Assembly: GCA_037039925.1 (NCBI GenBank)
Contig: JAXRKP010000323.1
Coordinates: forward strand, 276,001-340,000
Direction of reading: 5' to 3'
Length of the DNA stretch: 64,000 nt
Source: Doris montereyensis
Lineage: Eukaryota > Mollusca > Gastropoda > Nudibranchia > Dorididae
Of this stretch, positions 1-25,580 are shown piece after piece. The notes beneath the pieces were generated by a model. The model was not told the origin of the DNA. It was given only the letters and a program-made list of their open reading frames with translations, and searched no databases. Both the position numbers and the translations under genes were made by a program. Position 1 is the stretch's first letter. Each line of letters opens with the position of its first letter.

Positions 1-1085
1 TTTTTAATTCACTTTGATATGCCAAGATTGTGGTGGTAGAGTATTTAAATAGAAATTTTTAATTCACTTTGATATGCCAAGATTGTGGTGGTAGAGGATT
101 TAAATAGAAATTTTTAATTCACTTTGATATGCCAAGATTGTGGTGGTAGAGGATTTAAATAGAAATTTTTAATTCACTTTGATATGCCAAGGTTGTAGTT
201 GGTGGTAGAGGATTTAAATAGAAATTTTTAATTCACTTTGATATGCCAAGATTGTGGTGGTAGAGTATTTAAATAGAAATTTTTAATTCACTTTGATATG
301 CCAAGATTGTGGTGGTAGAGGATTTGGGTAGAAATTTTTAATTCACTTTGATATGCCAAGATTGTGGTGGTAGAGGATTTAAATAGAAATTTTTAATTCA
401 CTTTTGATATGCCAAGGTTGTAGTTAGAGATTGAATAGAAATTTTTACTTTGATATACAAGGATTTAAATAGAAATTTTTAATTCACTTTGATATGCCAA
501 GATTGTGGTGGTAGAGGATTTAAATAGAAATTTTTAATTCACTTTGATATGCCAAGATTTGGTGGTAGAGGATTTAAATAGAAATTTTTAATTCACTTTG
601 ATATGCCAAGATTGTGGTGGTAGAGGATTTAAATAGAAATTTTTAATTCACTTTGATATGCCAAGATTGTGGTGGTAGATGCCGATTGTAAAGATAGAAA
701 TAGCAATTTAAATTCACTTTGAAATGCCCAGGTTGTAATTGGTGGTAGAGGATGTAAATAGCAATTTAAATTCACTTGATATGCCAAGATTGTGGTAGTA
801 GAGGATGTAAATAGAAATTTAAATTCACTTTGGATATGCCGAGGTTGTAATTGGTGGTAGAGGATGTAAATAGCAATTTAAATTCACTTTGAAATGCCGA
901 GGTTGTAGTTTGGTAGAGGATTCAAATAGAAATTTTAATTCACTTTGATATGCCGAGGTTGTAGATTCAATAGTTTAGGATACAAATAAAAATATTAATC
1001 AATTTTGATATGCCGAGGTTGTAGATTTAATAGGCTTAGGATACAAATAAAAATATTAATCAATTTTGATATGCCAAGTTTGTAG
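1..1085 (+). repeat. 55-bp minisatellite, SMC5 intron
   Basis: About 20 copies of a 55-bp unit (starts TTTTTAATTCACTTTGATAT; contains GATTGTGGTGGTAGAGG). The first ~700 bases are near-identical; copies decay towards 1,085, some shortened. Continues off the left edge and ends ~65 bases before an SMC5 exon. Confidence 0.95.
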
Positions 1086-1152
1086 TTTTGGTAGCTTTAT
1101 CCTTAACCTTGGAGGTAGTTTGTTTTTATCTTACTGTTTGTTTGTGTTACAG

Positions 1153-15228
<14,076 letters not shown>

Positions 15229-15247
<19 letters not shown>

Positions 15248-15472
15248 TGAATGGCAAATTGGGATGCACCACTTTTGTTCACAACGGGAAGAATTTGATT
15301 GACTAGTGAATGGCAAATTGGGATGCACCACTTTTGTTCACAACGGGAAGAATTTGATTGACTAGTGAATGGCAAATTGGGATGCACCACTTTTGTTCAC
15401 AACGGGAAGAATTTGATTGACTAGTGAATGGCAAATTGGGATGCACCACTTTTGTTCACAACGGGAAGAATG
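15229..15472 (+). repeat. 59-bp array duplicating the SMC5 C-terminal codons and stop
   Basis: GAAGAATTTGATTGACTAGT starts at 15,229 (inside the coding exon), 15,288, 15,347 and 15,406, with a partial copy at 15,465. Each copy repeats the codons KNLID-stop plus 40 bases of 3' UTR. Copies are nearly identical, indicating recent expansion. Confidence 0.95.
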
Positions 15473-16104
15473 ATGTTCAAACAGGAAATCGTGTAACAAA
15501 ACATTAATGCTGTTCTGACTTTTCATGTAACAATATTTTAAAGTCAATTTTATTGGAAGAATTATGCAAGAATATAAGACATCTTTTTCAAGGTGACCAC
15601 TATTGTGTAATGTATTATTATATACCAATGATATCTGCAGTCGTCAAGAATTAGTTAACATGATATTTAAATAATTATTGACAATCATAATAAAATGGTG
15701 TACTAGGATATTTTTTCAAATATTCAATTTTACTACTTTGCGATGAGCATAGGATTAGGATTCAGCTGTTGGCTATTGACTCCTATTATTACTGAGTCAC
15801 ATCAGATATTGTTCACACTGTAAAATAGCAATGTGATTGTGAATATTATTTGTCATTTTACACGACTAATGCTTTTAATATAGGGACCTCCACCCTGTAA
15901 CCTTTCTTTACTATGATTAGAAAAAGTCACAGATGTTTCCCATCAACATTGGTATCTCAATAGCAGCAAGATGTCATTTTATTCCTAATTTTTATTTTTG
16001 TTTTATTCACAGAACTAGATTCAAAATCAGCGAAGAATCTGTTGCCTTGCTTTTAGTTTTAAACTTTTATATAGTAAATAGTACATTGCATGTCACGAAA
16101 TAAA
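15248..16104 (+). promoter_or_regulatory. SMC5 3' UTR with candidate poly(A) signal
   Basis: The sequence after the SMC5 stop holds a 59-bp tandem array (to 15,472), then AT-rich unique DNA. The first AATAAA in a plausible context is at 16,099-16,104 (ACGAAATAAAGTC). The 3' end is inferred; there is no transcript evidence. 15,480-16,090 otherwise shows nothing recognisable. Confidence 0.4.
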
Positions 16105-16620
16105 GTCTTATGCAACATACCACCTTCTTCTGTGTTTCCTGTTCCATTGCATGTGTTTAACATGTTTGTTTTCTCAGATTGTTATCTCAAACTACAATGA
16201 CAAATAAGTGGAAAGAACAATGGGCAGTTGGCGGGTGCTTCTGGTAAATCCTACTTCTTTCCTTTCATTCTTCCAGTCATCTTTTATTTTGCTGTTTTCA
16301 CTTTCTTTATTCACCCTGAGATCACCACTTCTTATGGTGGATTGAGTAACTCTTTGAGCCCGCTGCGGCCGATGGTTTTGACACAATGGCCGAGCGGCCA
16401 CACACTGCGGCCGGTAGACATATGCTATTATTTATGCCTCTACAACAGTAATTAATTAATAAAAACATGAAATTTCTTCAATACGATCTTCTAATCTTCT
16501 ACGATGATTCTGCTTTCCTTTTGAAGCATTAGGTCCTAGAGGGATCTCTAAATTGGGGAAATTGTGATGTAAACAAAGAGTAGCACAGATTTCGATTGAA
16601 GAAAGCCTTTCTTGACGGAC
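16105..16620. other. Unassigned spacer
   Basis: The end of the SMC5 3' flank and mostly AT-rich DNA with one GC-richer patch (CTGCGGCCGATGG...GAGCGGCCACACACTGCGG, 16,360-16,415). No gene, RNA or known element recognised. Confidence 0.4.
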
Positions 16621-17975
16621 AAAGCCATGGCTGCCTCACATAAGACGTTGCACTCGCCAAGAAGTTATCGACTTGTTCTTAAATATCGTCGACAGTGATG
16701 TTAGTGATAATGACAGTGATGAATTAGATCTAGATCTAGATCTACAGATTCTAGTCACGACGGCAGTGACTCCATTAGAGTTAGATCTGTAAGGTCTAGA
16801 TCTAGATCTCCCATCAATGGACCTTCTACTTCTACATCAGGACTAGCAACTACACTAGGGAACAACTAATAGGCCTAGATCTGTTGTACGACGGCCTCCA
16901 CCAACAGATAGATGGGAAGTAGTGGATAGAGGTGAGACTGAAAACAACTTTAGTTTCAACCCTCCAAATGGATATGGTGTGCAAGCAGCAAGCACTGAAG
17001 CAGCACTAAATGAGGAAAGTTCAGCTTTAGACCATTTCTTTGCCTCCCTACACAGATGACATTATTGATGAACTGATTAGAAATAGAAGCATAAATCGAT
17101 ATGCAAAGTATAAGGTCACCGTGAATACACCGGCATGAAAACGCTCAGTTTACGGTAGTTGGACAGATGTCGACCAGACTGACAGTGACATGATGGTCTA
17201 CTTTGCCCTGCTCATTTCGATGGCAATACTGGATAAACCACGATACAGGGATTACTGGGCTATCACACCCAAGTACCAGCATACATCCTGGTATCATCAT
17301 GCCATGACAAGAGACAGATTCAAAGCCATCCACTTCACAATGCTGCTTTGTACCGACACAGAAGCTGCTAGCAGTGAAAAGATTCAGCTATTTATGACTG
17401 CTCTTGTTACAAACTTCCAATCAGCATTTTATCCTTTTCAGAATGTGTCAATAGACGAAATGGTAGTGGGCTGGAAAGGATCTTCAAATATAGGCAGTAC
17501 AACTCAAGCAAGCCGAAAAATTCTGCATAAAAATGTTTGGTTTGTGTGACAGTTCGACTAGTTACACGTATATTACAAGTGGTTACACGTATATTACAAG
17601 TGGTTACATTACAACTGGTTATATTACAAGTGGTTACACGTATATTACAACTGGTTACACGTATATTACAAGTGGTTACACGTATATTACAAACACGCAT
17701 TATATTACAACTGGTTACACGTAAAACCTTCTTGGGTATTTTGGCACTGAAACTGCCTATGATCCCAAAGGTGACCCTAACGGTGAGTCAGCTTTCAAGG
17801 TGTTTCAAACCCTACTCAGTCCTCTCAGCAAGAGTCATCACATATTCGCTGACCGTTATTACTCTACGAGAAATCTCATGGAATTCTTGTTGCATCGCCA
17901 CCAGTATTACACTGGGACGTTCCAGTCCAACAGGCGCAGGGGTTTCCATTGGAAGTAATGGAAGTGGTTGAATTC
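16620..17975 (+). pseudogene. piggyBac-like transposase relic with internal repeat expansion
   Basis: An acidic N-terminal part (DSDVSDNDSDEL-like, 16,690-16,730) is followed by TDDIIDELIRNRSINRYAKY (about 17,050), VYFALLISMAILDKPRYRDY (17,194), VSIDEMVVGWKG (17,447) and then HHIFADRYYSTRNLMEFLLH (17,838), ...YTGTFQSNRRGFP. These are the IDE and DRYYS positions expected for two of the piggyBac catalytic aspartates. The reading changes frame at several points and is interrupted at 17,556-17,722 by tandem copies of a ~21-bp unit placed just after the NVWFVCDS strand. No TTAA-flanked ends were found. Confidence 0.8.
17556..17722 (+). repeat. 21-bp repeat inside transposase relic
   Basis: About eight copies of ACACGTATATTACAAGTGGTT, some shortened. 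Read in the transposase frame they give TYITSGY repeats without stops until 17,724. Confidence 0.9.
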
Positions 17976-18534
17976 AAAATCATACACGCTGACAGTAATA
18001 GTAATACTCAAGGGACAGATACCAGCTGCTAACTTCATTAGTTTTCACCAAGGGAAACGACTCATGCAACCAGATAAATAAACTTGCCAATTGTGTATCA
18101 ATAAATATCATCAAAAGACAGTCTAGGACCAACTCAAGAGCAGTTAAAATACCCCATGCCAAAACAGAACATAACAAATATAAAACTTGTTTTTTTTTGT
18201 ACCTATGGATCGGAACAACTTAGACAAAGACATCATACACAAACCAATTGATGACGGTTTTAAAACAGCAATATTCAGCCAACAGTAAAGCTAAAGCCTA
18301 AAGCACTAAAACACTAAAGCACAACTCAAATAGTAACTGGACTGACCACCACTCTCACTCATCATACCCATTGTATTAAAGCTCAGTAGGGATTCTTTGG
18401 CGTAAAATTAGAGATCACAGATAATCAAGACAAGTTGGTTATCATACAGGATAAGAGGATGAAGATCCTTTTTAATTTATGTTTTAGAAAAAAACTGATT
18501 TGTTTTGAAATATCAGACTGCTGCTATTTTATGA

Positions 18535-19810
18535 CAAATAGAGGTTAGTCAACTGGTCTTGTGCTATTTAGAGGCTAGTCTTGTGCTATTTAGAGGCTGG
18601 TCTTGTGTTAAATAGAGGCTAGTCTAGTGTTAAATAGAGGCTAGTCTTGTGTTAAATAGAGGCTAGTCTTGTGTTAAATCTCGCTTGAAGACCCACTACT
18701 TCTCCAACATATTTAGATGAATTTTATTGAATTACGTGCTTTTACTGAATTGATTGTGATACTATTTTTTATTGATGCATCTGTTTTATGTAAAATGTTT
18801 TAGCCATAGCATGCCATGCCTGTGTAATCATTTTGTTTGTAATGCGCCTTGAGCTCTTCTGAGGGAAGGCTAATATAAATATTCTTCTTATCTTAAATAG
18901 AGGCTAGCCTTGTGCTAAATAGAGGCTAGTCTTGTGTTAAATAGAGGCTAGTATTGTGTTAAATAGAGGCTAGTCTTGTGATAAATAGAATTGCTTTTGT
19001 TGATTTATCAAGAATCTAAAAAATCTGTGATAAGAATTGCTTTTGTTGATTAATCAAGAATCTAAAAATGTTGTGATAAGAATTGCTTTTGTTGATTAAT
19101 CAAGAATCTAAAAGTGTTGTGATAAGAATTGCTTTTGTTGATTAATCAAGAATCTAAAAGTGTTGTGGTAAGAATTGCTTTTGTTGATAAATCAAGAATC
19201 TAAAAGTATTGTGGTAAGAATTGCTTTTGTTGATTAATCAAGAATCTAAAAGTGAAAGTGTTGTAAGAATTGCTTTTGTTGATTAATCAAAAATCTAACA
19301 ATGTTGTGGTAAAAATTGCTTTTGTTGATTAAGTATGAATCTAAAAGTGTTGTGGTAAGAATTGCTTTTGTTGATTAATCAAGAATCTAAAAATGTTGTG
19401 GTAAGAATTGCTTTTGTTGATTAATCAAGAATCTAAAAGTATTGTGGTAAGAATTGCTTTTGTTGATTAATCAAGAATCCAAATAAGTTGTGGTAAGAAT
19501 TGCTTTTGTTGATTAATCAAGAATAAAAAAAATGTGGTAAGAATTGCTTTTGTTGATTAATCAAGAATCCCAAAATGTTGTGGTAAGAATTGCTTTTGTT
19601 GATTAATCAAGAATCCAAATATGTTGTGGTGAAGATTGCTTTTGTTGATAATCAAGAATCCAAATTTATATGTTCTGGTAAAAATTGCTTTTGTTGATAA
19701 TCAAGAATCCAAATATGTTCTGGTAAAAATTGCTTTTGTTGATTAATCAAAAATCTAAATGTGTTGTGGTAAAGATTGCTTTTGTTGATTAATCAAAAAT
19801 CCAAATGTTG
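18535..19810 (+). repeat. 22-bp and 46-bp minisatellites with LINE tail insertion
   Basis: A 22-bp unit (AAATAGAGGCTAGTCTTGTG) runs 18,535-18,675 and again 18,893-18,985; the gap holds a LINE 3' end. A separate 46-bp unit (GAATTGCTTTTGTTGATTAA) follows, about 17 copies to 19,810. 17,980-18,535 shows nothing identifiable. Confidence 0.95.
18676..18897 (+). mobile_element. LINE 3' end inserted in a minisatellite
   Basis: Reads KSRLKTHYFSNIFR-stop, the end of a CR1/L2-like ORF2, then an AT-rich UTR with ATGCGCCTTGAGCTCTTCTG and a terminal CTTCTTATCTT. The flanking 22-bp repeat resumes on both sides. Confidence 0.65.
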
Positions 19811-20450
19811 TGGGCCCTCCTCTAAGCCTTTTAGCTGTCTCCCCCACCCCTCCCCACCCCCCTCACTCTCTGTGATTATCTGTCTGTTTCTCTTTGTCAT
19901 TGTTAGTACTATTACACATTCACTCAATTAAATAGTACTGAAATGGGAGGACCAATCAAATTACACTTCATGTAAATGTGTGTCTTCGCAGAGGGCATGT
20001 GTTGAATAAGCAAAGAAGTTGCTATCTGTTGGTCAAGTATATTGCAGGTTTATTGGCTAATCAATAAAGACTGAAAGCCAATCAAATGAAAAGTTCACAT
20101 TCCAATCTCAATTGAGCTTAGTCACGATGGTCCTTATACGCAAGGGCAAAGTTCACACCAATCGCTGGGCAGGGGTGTGTGAAAAGATCTTGGCCGGCCA
20201 CATCGAGGGCATACCCCAAAAACTGACATCTTGGCACCATTCTTATCATAACGTCCGAGTGACAATCATTTTTGTTTTTCAATACAAGTAAGCAAAAGTC
20301 TTCTTTACTTGGCGAAGTGGGACTTATAAGTAGCCCTGTAATGGTATGTGGTAGGGAGACAAGTGATGAAGTGACGTCAAGTTTGCAAACACCACGCATT
20401 GCATTACAAGTATTGCGTAACGGTGTGCGACTAATTTGTCGTGGACAGAG
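19811..20450. other. Unassigned spacer
   Basis: A C-rich patch (19,830-19,870) and unique sequence. The 20,120-20,450 stretch is GC-richer and may be part of a retroposed unit with the adjacent SINE, but no domain or tRNA-like box was recognised. Confidence 0.35.
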
Positions 20451-20760
20451 GGCACTCGGTAGTCCAGAGGCAAGGTCTCTCAACCAAACAGGTTGTGGGT
20501 TCTAGTCGACAGTTGAAAAGTTTCTTGTTTTTTCAAGTTTCAAGCAAAATCTATTCCCTCTGGTCCAGGTAGGTGGATCAACACCTAGTCCTATGGGAGA
20601 CGGACGATAAAATAGGTCCAGTGTGCAGATCACAGCACTCTATGCACATTTAAGATCCCTGGCTGTTTACAGTTTATAGGACAGTACGGGGAAAATTAAA
20701 AATCCTACCAAAATCCCGAGATCACCTCAGTTGTGGATGTGGGTAAATCAAATAAAAATG
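20451..20760 (+). mobile_element. SINE family A, full-length copy
   Basis: tRNA-like head GTAGTCCAGAGGCAAGG ... TGTGGGTTCTAGTC (degenerate B box), a body containing GTGTGCAGATCACAGCACTC and CCTGGCTGTTTACAG, and the tail TTGTGGATGTGGGTAAATCA. The same body and tail recur at 37,327 (+), 55,048 (-), 55,746 (+, partial), 60,845 (-) and 2,350 (-, tail only). Confidence 0.8.
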
Positions 20761-21129
20761 ATTATAACCCCATTGAAAAATGTGTGTGTGTGTTAGTATG
20801 TGTATTTATTCTTACTCTCTTTCTTCCTCTCTCTGTTTTGTCTCTCTCTCTCTCTCTCTGTCTCTCTCTGTCTCTCTCTCTCTGTCTGTCTCTCTTTCAC
20901 ATCTCCCTCCCCATTAAAGCTCAGCTGTATAACAAAGATATTGAATGCAATAAGATCATAATTTTATTTCGTTATCAAACATTTTCTGCAAACATTGTAC
21001 ACTTATTGATTCTCAATCTTATATTTCATTCACAAGGTAGAAATAAGTATAGAAGCTACTGAATGTTATAATAAATGCATATTGTTAGCTGTTGTCTCAA
21101 TGTCACAGTACAGGGGATACAAGAAAGTG
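20761..21129. other. Spacer with (CT)n
   Basis: Contains an interrupted (CT)n tract at 20,830-20,895. Nothing else recognised. Confidence 0.5.
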
Positions 21130-22215
21130 TGTACTATAATAATGCAAAATTTTATATAGCGCCCCTATCCATGAGGGTCATCATACTCAGGTGCACTTTA
21201 CAAAGGCTAAGACATACATGTACATCATATAATAACTTACATAATGTACTCAATATTTAAAATTACTATAAAATCAAGACATCTACATACACGAAACATT
21301 GTTACTAATGTTACAATTAAGATGAACAGTATCTAAAAATGACGATGTGCTAAATACAAGATGGCCCTATACACGCGTGCGCGCGCACACACATTGCAGG
21401 TGCCAAACCCTCACACCCCATGATAGGTCGAAAAGTCAGTTTTAAAAGTCTCCGTATATAAAAGTAAATTAATAGTTAAAGAAGTCAAAGAGATCTAAGA
21501 ATAATTACATATACATGACAGTGTTAAAGATACCATACATCAATAAAACACTAAACACAGGTTTTAGAAAATGCCAATAAGTTAAATATTATGTGTCGAA
21601 AGTGAAGCGGAACAACTCTGTTTTAAGTGACTCAGACTGTTTAAAGGAAGGAAGGGTTGTACAATTTCTAGTTTTACCTGAAAAAGAATTCCATATAGCT
21701 GGGGCCGAAAAGGTGAAAGAACGTTCGAGAAATTTTGTCTTAGGGACGCTTCTTTTAAGTTGCAAAGATTGTGATGATCCAAGCAGACGATTGGGGTGGT
21801 GAACTTTAAGGAGATATTTTAGATAGTCTGGGGCAATGTCATGAATGCAGTTGAAAGTGAGACATGCTATCTTATATACGATTCTCCTCTCTACTGGGAG
21901 CCAATGTAGAGAGCACGAAACAGCAGTGATGTGTTAAGATTTTTGGTTTTAGTTACAATTCTTGCTGCTTTATTTTGAAGTAATTGTAATCGATGAATGG
22001 AAGCCTTTAACAACCTATAAAGAAGAGAATTACACTAAATTACAGTAGTCAAGACGACTTGTGACAAGGGCATGGACAAGCATTTTACATGTTTCTTGGT
22101 CTAACACATTTCGGATACGAGAAATGCTTTTAAGGACACAATGGATTGTTTGACAAACTTTGTAATATACTGAACTCAATAAAACAGCTCTCCGAGTTCT
22201 GTAACTTCGAAACAA
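21130..22215 (-). mobile_element. LINE (L2/CR1-like) 3' portion
   Basis: The minus strand reads ISRIRNVLDQETCKMLVHAL then VTSRLDYCNLV (22,030-22,150), the LVHA-VTSRLDYCN motif downstream of non-LTR RT, with degraded sequence after it. The 3' end is the ...AAGTGCACCTGAG...GGCGCTATATAAAAT element at 21,150-21,210. It stops at ~22,216 where a gypsy element begins; 5' part absent. Confidence 0.75.
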
Positions 22216-22216
22216 T

Positions 22217-22711
22217 TTGAAAACATCAATCAGAGATAGATTTGTCTGTGGACTTAAGGATGAATTCATTCAAAAGCGACTCTTACAAGAACATAACCTT
22301 AACCTTGAAGGGGCAACTGCGTTAGCACTAGCAATGGAAACTGCGCAAAGAGATGCTGCAGAGATCCATAACAATGACAACCCCTCTGCAGTACATAAGA
22401 TTCATGCTAGGACTACACGACCGCAATATGCAACACGACCGCAATATGCCAGCAAGAAAACACATTACCCACCATGTCAGTCTTGTGGCAAAACCAATCA
22501 TAACAGATCCGATTGTTATCTCAGGGATGCTATATGCAATCGTTGCTCCAAAACAGGACACATTCAAACGGTCTGCAAGTCAAACAGCTTTGACGGCGGA
22601 TATAGGAACACAGCACGGAAACCCCCAACAAACCCTAAACCAGTTCACGAGCTCGATGAAGACAATTTTGTTCTAGAAATGTACAACTTGAAAGGCAGAA
22701 CCCCAAAATAA
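22217..22711 (+). pseudogene. gag: gypsy gag 3' part (nucleocapsid)
   Basis: Gag-like helical segment (DRFVCGLKDEFIQKRLL) followed by two zinc knuckles: CQSCGKTNHNRSDC and CNRCSKTGHIQTVC, each CxxCxxxxHxxxxC. The capsid part is missing or truncated at the left border. Confidence 0.85.
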
Positions 22712-22929
22712 CGGTTAATCTCAAAATTGATGACGTCAACACACAAATGGAGCTTGACACAGGCTCAGCCTTATCAGTCATGACCAAACATGACTATCAA
22801 AGCATATTCAATAAAATGCCACAACTAGACAAAACCGAGGTTCGTCTTAAAACGTACACCAACGAAATTATACATCCTCTGGGACAAATATCGGTCAACG
22901 TAAAACTCAAAAACCAAAATAAACAATAA
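22712..22929 (+). pseudogene. gypsy aspartic protease
   Basis: MELDTGSALSVM carries the D-T-G active-site triad, in the frame after gag. A later frame has ILGRDWL, the usual end of retropepsins, at 22,970-22,990, after a frame break. Confidence 0.85.
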
Positions 22930-23099
22930 ACAACTACCTCTCCTCATTCTTGAAAAGGGGAGTAACCCTATCCTGGGACGTGACTGGTTATCAGAGCTGC
23001 AGCTTGACTGGCACAGTATACATCATATTGCTCCCAAACAAACCATTGATAAACTACTGACAGAGTTTTCGGACGTTTTCTCCGATGGTATTGAACGGT

Positions 23100-24039
23100 C
23101 AAAGGACTCAATGGCACATTACACGTCAAAGATGGTGCCATACCCAAATTTTGCAAAGCACGCTCAGTTCCATATGCTTTCAGAGCCAAGGTCAAACAAG
23201 AATTAGACAACTTAGAGCAACAGGGTATTATAACTAAAGTCACCACATCCGATTGGGCAACTCCCATCGTTCCAGTGATAAAAGCCAATGGCAGCGTAAG
23301 AATTTGTGGGGATTATAAAGTGACAGTTAACCCGGTTCTGAATACCGAACAATACACAATGCCAAAAATGGATGACATGTTGGCTATTTTGGAGCAAGGT
23401 CAAACATACTCCAAGATCGATCTCCGACAAGCTTATCTCCAACTGCCTCTTGATGACGCCTCTCGAAAAATTACCACCATCAACACAAGCAAAGGATTGT
23501 ACACATATAATCGCTTGCCTTTCGGCATATCGTCATCACCTGCAATATGGCAAAAGACAATGGACATCGTACTCCAAGGAGTCTCCGGGATACCATGCAA
23601 CCAAGATGATATAATCCTGACTGGGGAATCCGACGAAGAACATTACGAAAATTTACATAAAGTCTTACACAGGCTCCAACAATATGGCATCAAAGTAAAT
23701 CTTGATAAATGCAAGTTTTTTCAGGAAAAAGTTATTTTCTGCGGCATAAAGATCACTCGGAATGGCATTCACAAAACTGATGATAAAATACAGGCCATCA
23801 TCCAGGCGCCTCAGCCAACGAATAAAACACAACTGAGATTATTCTTAGGACTGGTTAACTACTATCATAAATGGTTAGACAACATAGCTAACATTGCCAA
23901 ACCGTTGTATGAACAGCTGCAAAACAACAAGCATTTCCTATGGACAAACACCTGCGAAACTGCCTTCACTGAAATAAAAGAAATGATAGCTTCAGAAAAG
24001 GTATTGATAAGATTCAATCCAGAGCTACCCTCAGACTAG
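23100..24039 (+). pseudogene. pol: gypsy reverse transcriptase
   Basis: Open for ~300 codons from KDGAIPKFCKARSVPYAF, through WATPIVPVIKANGSVRICGD, YSKIDLRQAYLQLPLD, YNRLPFGISSSPAIWQ to FLGLVNYYHKW. The catalytic box reads CNQDDIILTG, so the two aspartates are kept but the usual Y/F at the first place is Asn. Ends in a frame break at the RNase H border. Confidence 0.92.
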
Positions 24040-24404
24040 CTACAGATGCATCCCCATACGGCATCGGAGCCGTCTTGTCCCACATAACCTCAAAAGGAGA
24101 AGAAAGGCCAATAGCATACGCATCTCGTACCCTGAATACTGCCGAGCAGAACTACTCACAGCTTGATAAAGAAGCACTCTCCATTGTATGGGGTGTCAAA
24201 AGATTTTTCAACTACGTATGTGGAAAACACTTTACATTGATCACCGACCATCAGCCGTTGAAATTTATCTTTAGCCCAACTAGAGCAATTCCAGCCATGT
24301 CGGCTGCCCGCCAGCAACGATACGCTCTATATCTATCAGGCTTTCATTACGCCATCGAATATCGTAATTCGAAGGCTAACGATAATGCTGACAGTCTATC
24401 TTGA
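24030..24404 (+). pseudogene. gypsy RNase H
   Basis: TDASPYGIGAVLSH, PIAYASRTLNTAEQNYSQ, DKEALSIVWGVKRF and TDHQPLKFIF are the D-E-D pattern of Ty3/gypsy RNase H. It is one base out of frame with the RT and ends near NADSLS-stop. Confidence 0.9.
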
Positions 24405-25580
24405 TTGCCTCTTCCAGTATCCAGTTCCACGGAAGAATCAGAAAAGCAGATGGTATCTTCTACACTGAAATTATGGACTCCCTTCCAGTAAGCACTACAT
24501 CTGTTGCAAAGGAATCTCGCCACGACACTAGTATTGCCAAAATAATAGACTACGTTCAAACCGATAATTGGCCAACTCAAATGGAAGAAGATGTAAAACC
24601 GTACTTTAACAAACGCCATGAACTTGTAGTTCAACAAAATTGCCTACTCTGGGGCTACCCCGACTCATTGTTCCAGACAAACTAAGAACCAAGATACTAC
24701 ACATGCTTCATGAAGGTCACCTTGGAATAGTAAAAATGAAAAACATATCTCGTAGTTATTTCTGGTGGCCCGGTCTGGATAGTGATATTGAGACAATCAC
24801 CAAAGGTTGTCACGGCTGTGCTTCAACTCAACCAGATCCTCTCAAGGCACCTCTTCACCCTTGGCAATGGCCTGATAGACCTTGGCAAAGACTCCATATG
24901 TTTAGATTGACGCACACACGAAATGGACCTTTCCATGAGTTCAATGATTTGGTCTAGTCATTGTGAGTGACAATGGGGCACACACTTAAATGGCAACGGC
25001 ACAAAACAATTAAGTTCTTCCAACTTCCACTGCAACTTCAACAATGAAAACATCAATATTGGACAAAGGAAACATGCACACCAAACAGCTCGTTTTCTTC
25101 TGGCCTTCTCAGTGAAACCCCAGCTACATTGATGTTTTCGTCTTAGTACTTTCACCTCGATTGACACAAAATGTGTTTTCTACAAATCAAGAACACATTG
25201 TGCGTGACTTCAACATTGGGGATGGGGCACAGAAATTACGGCACAATACACTCCCAACTAGGATCCAGAACGAAATCAAAACTTCCACTGGAGCTTTTCG
25301 CCACTCCAATCAGATAGTTCAACGCAGACATCACCAAACGTGAGCAAAACATACCACCGGTAACAAAGTTCAAGACACCAGAACCTCCAGCAACACCACC
25401 AGCTTTATCACAAAGTGACCGAGACATCCGGTCACAGGTCATTCCTCCAATAGGATCACCTACCTCAGAGGAGCTCTCAAACTCCTCAACGTTGACCCAT
25501 GGTCTCACGAGGCGCAACCACCATCCACCAACTCCACACACAAACAAGCAAATGAAAGCATCAAAATACTGAATAGCAAA
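24405..25580 (+). pseudogene. gypsy integrase, deleted core, and pol C-terminus
   Basis: The zinc-binding part is clear (HEGHLGIVKMK, FWWPGLDSDIE, CHGCASTQ: HH-CC). The core is reduced to a scrap (IVSDNGA at 24,958). Later parts include FNIGDGAQ, the G-D of the C-terminal domain, and a polar end (PPATPPALSQSDRDIRSQ). At least one deletion of several hundred bases is implied. Confidence 0.8.

Larger units (their letters stand above)
22217..25580 (+). mobile_element. Ty3/gypsy LTR retrotransposon internal region, degraded
   Basis: Order of domains: gag with zinc knuckles, aspartic protease, reverse transcriptase, RNase H, integrase zinc-binding part, remnants of the integrase core and C-terminus. 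This order (RT before integrase) defines Ty3/gypsy. Numerous frame changes and a deletion in the integrase core make it inactive. No 5' LTR: the left edge abuts a LINE. It is an old copy in the genome with no envelope gene seen. Confidence 0.92.
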
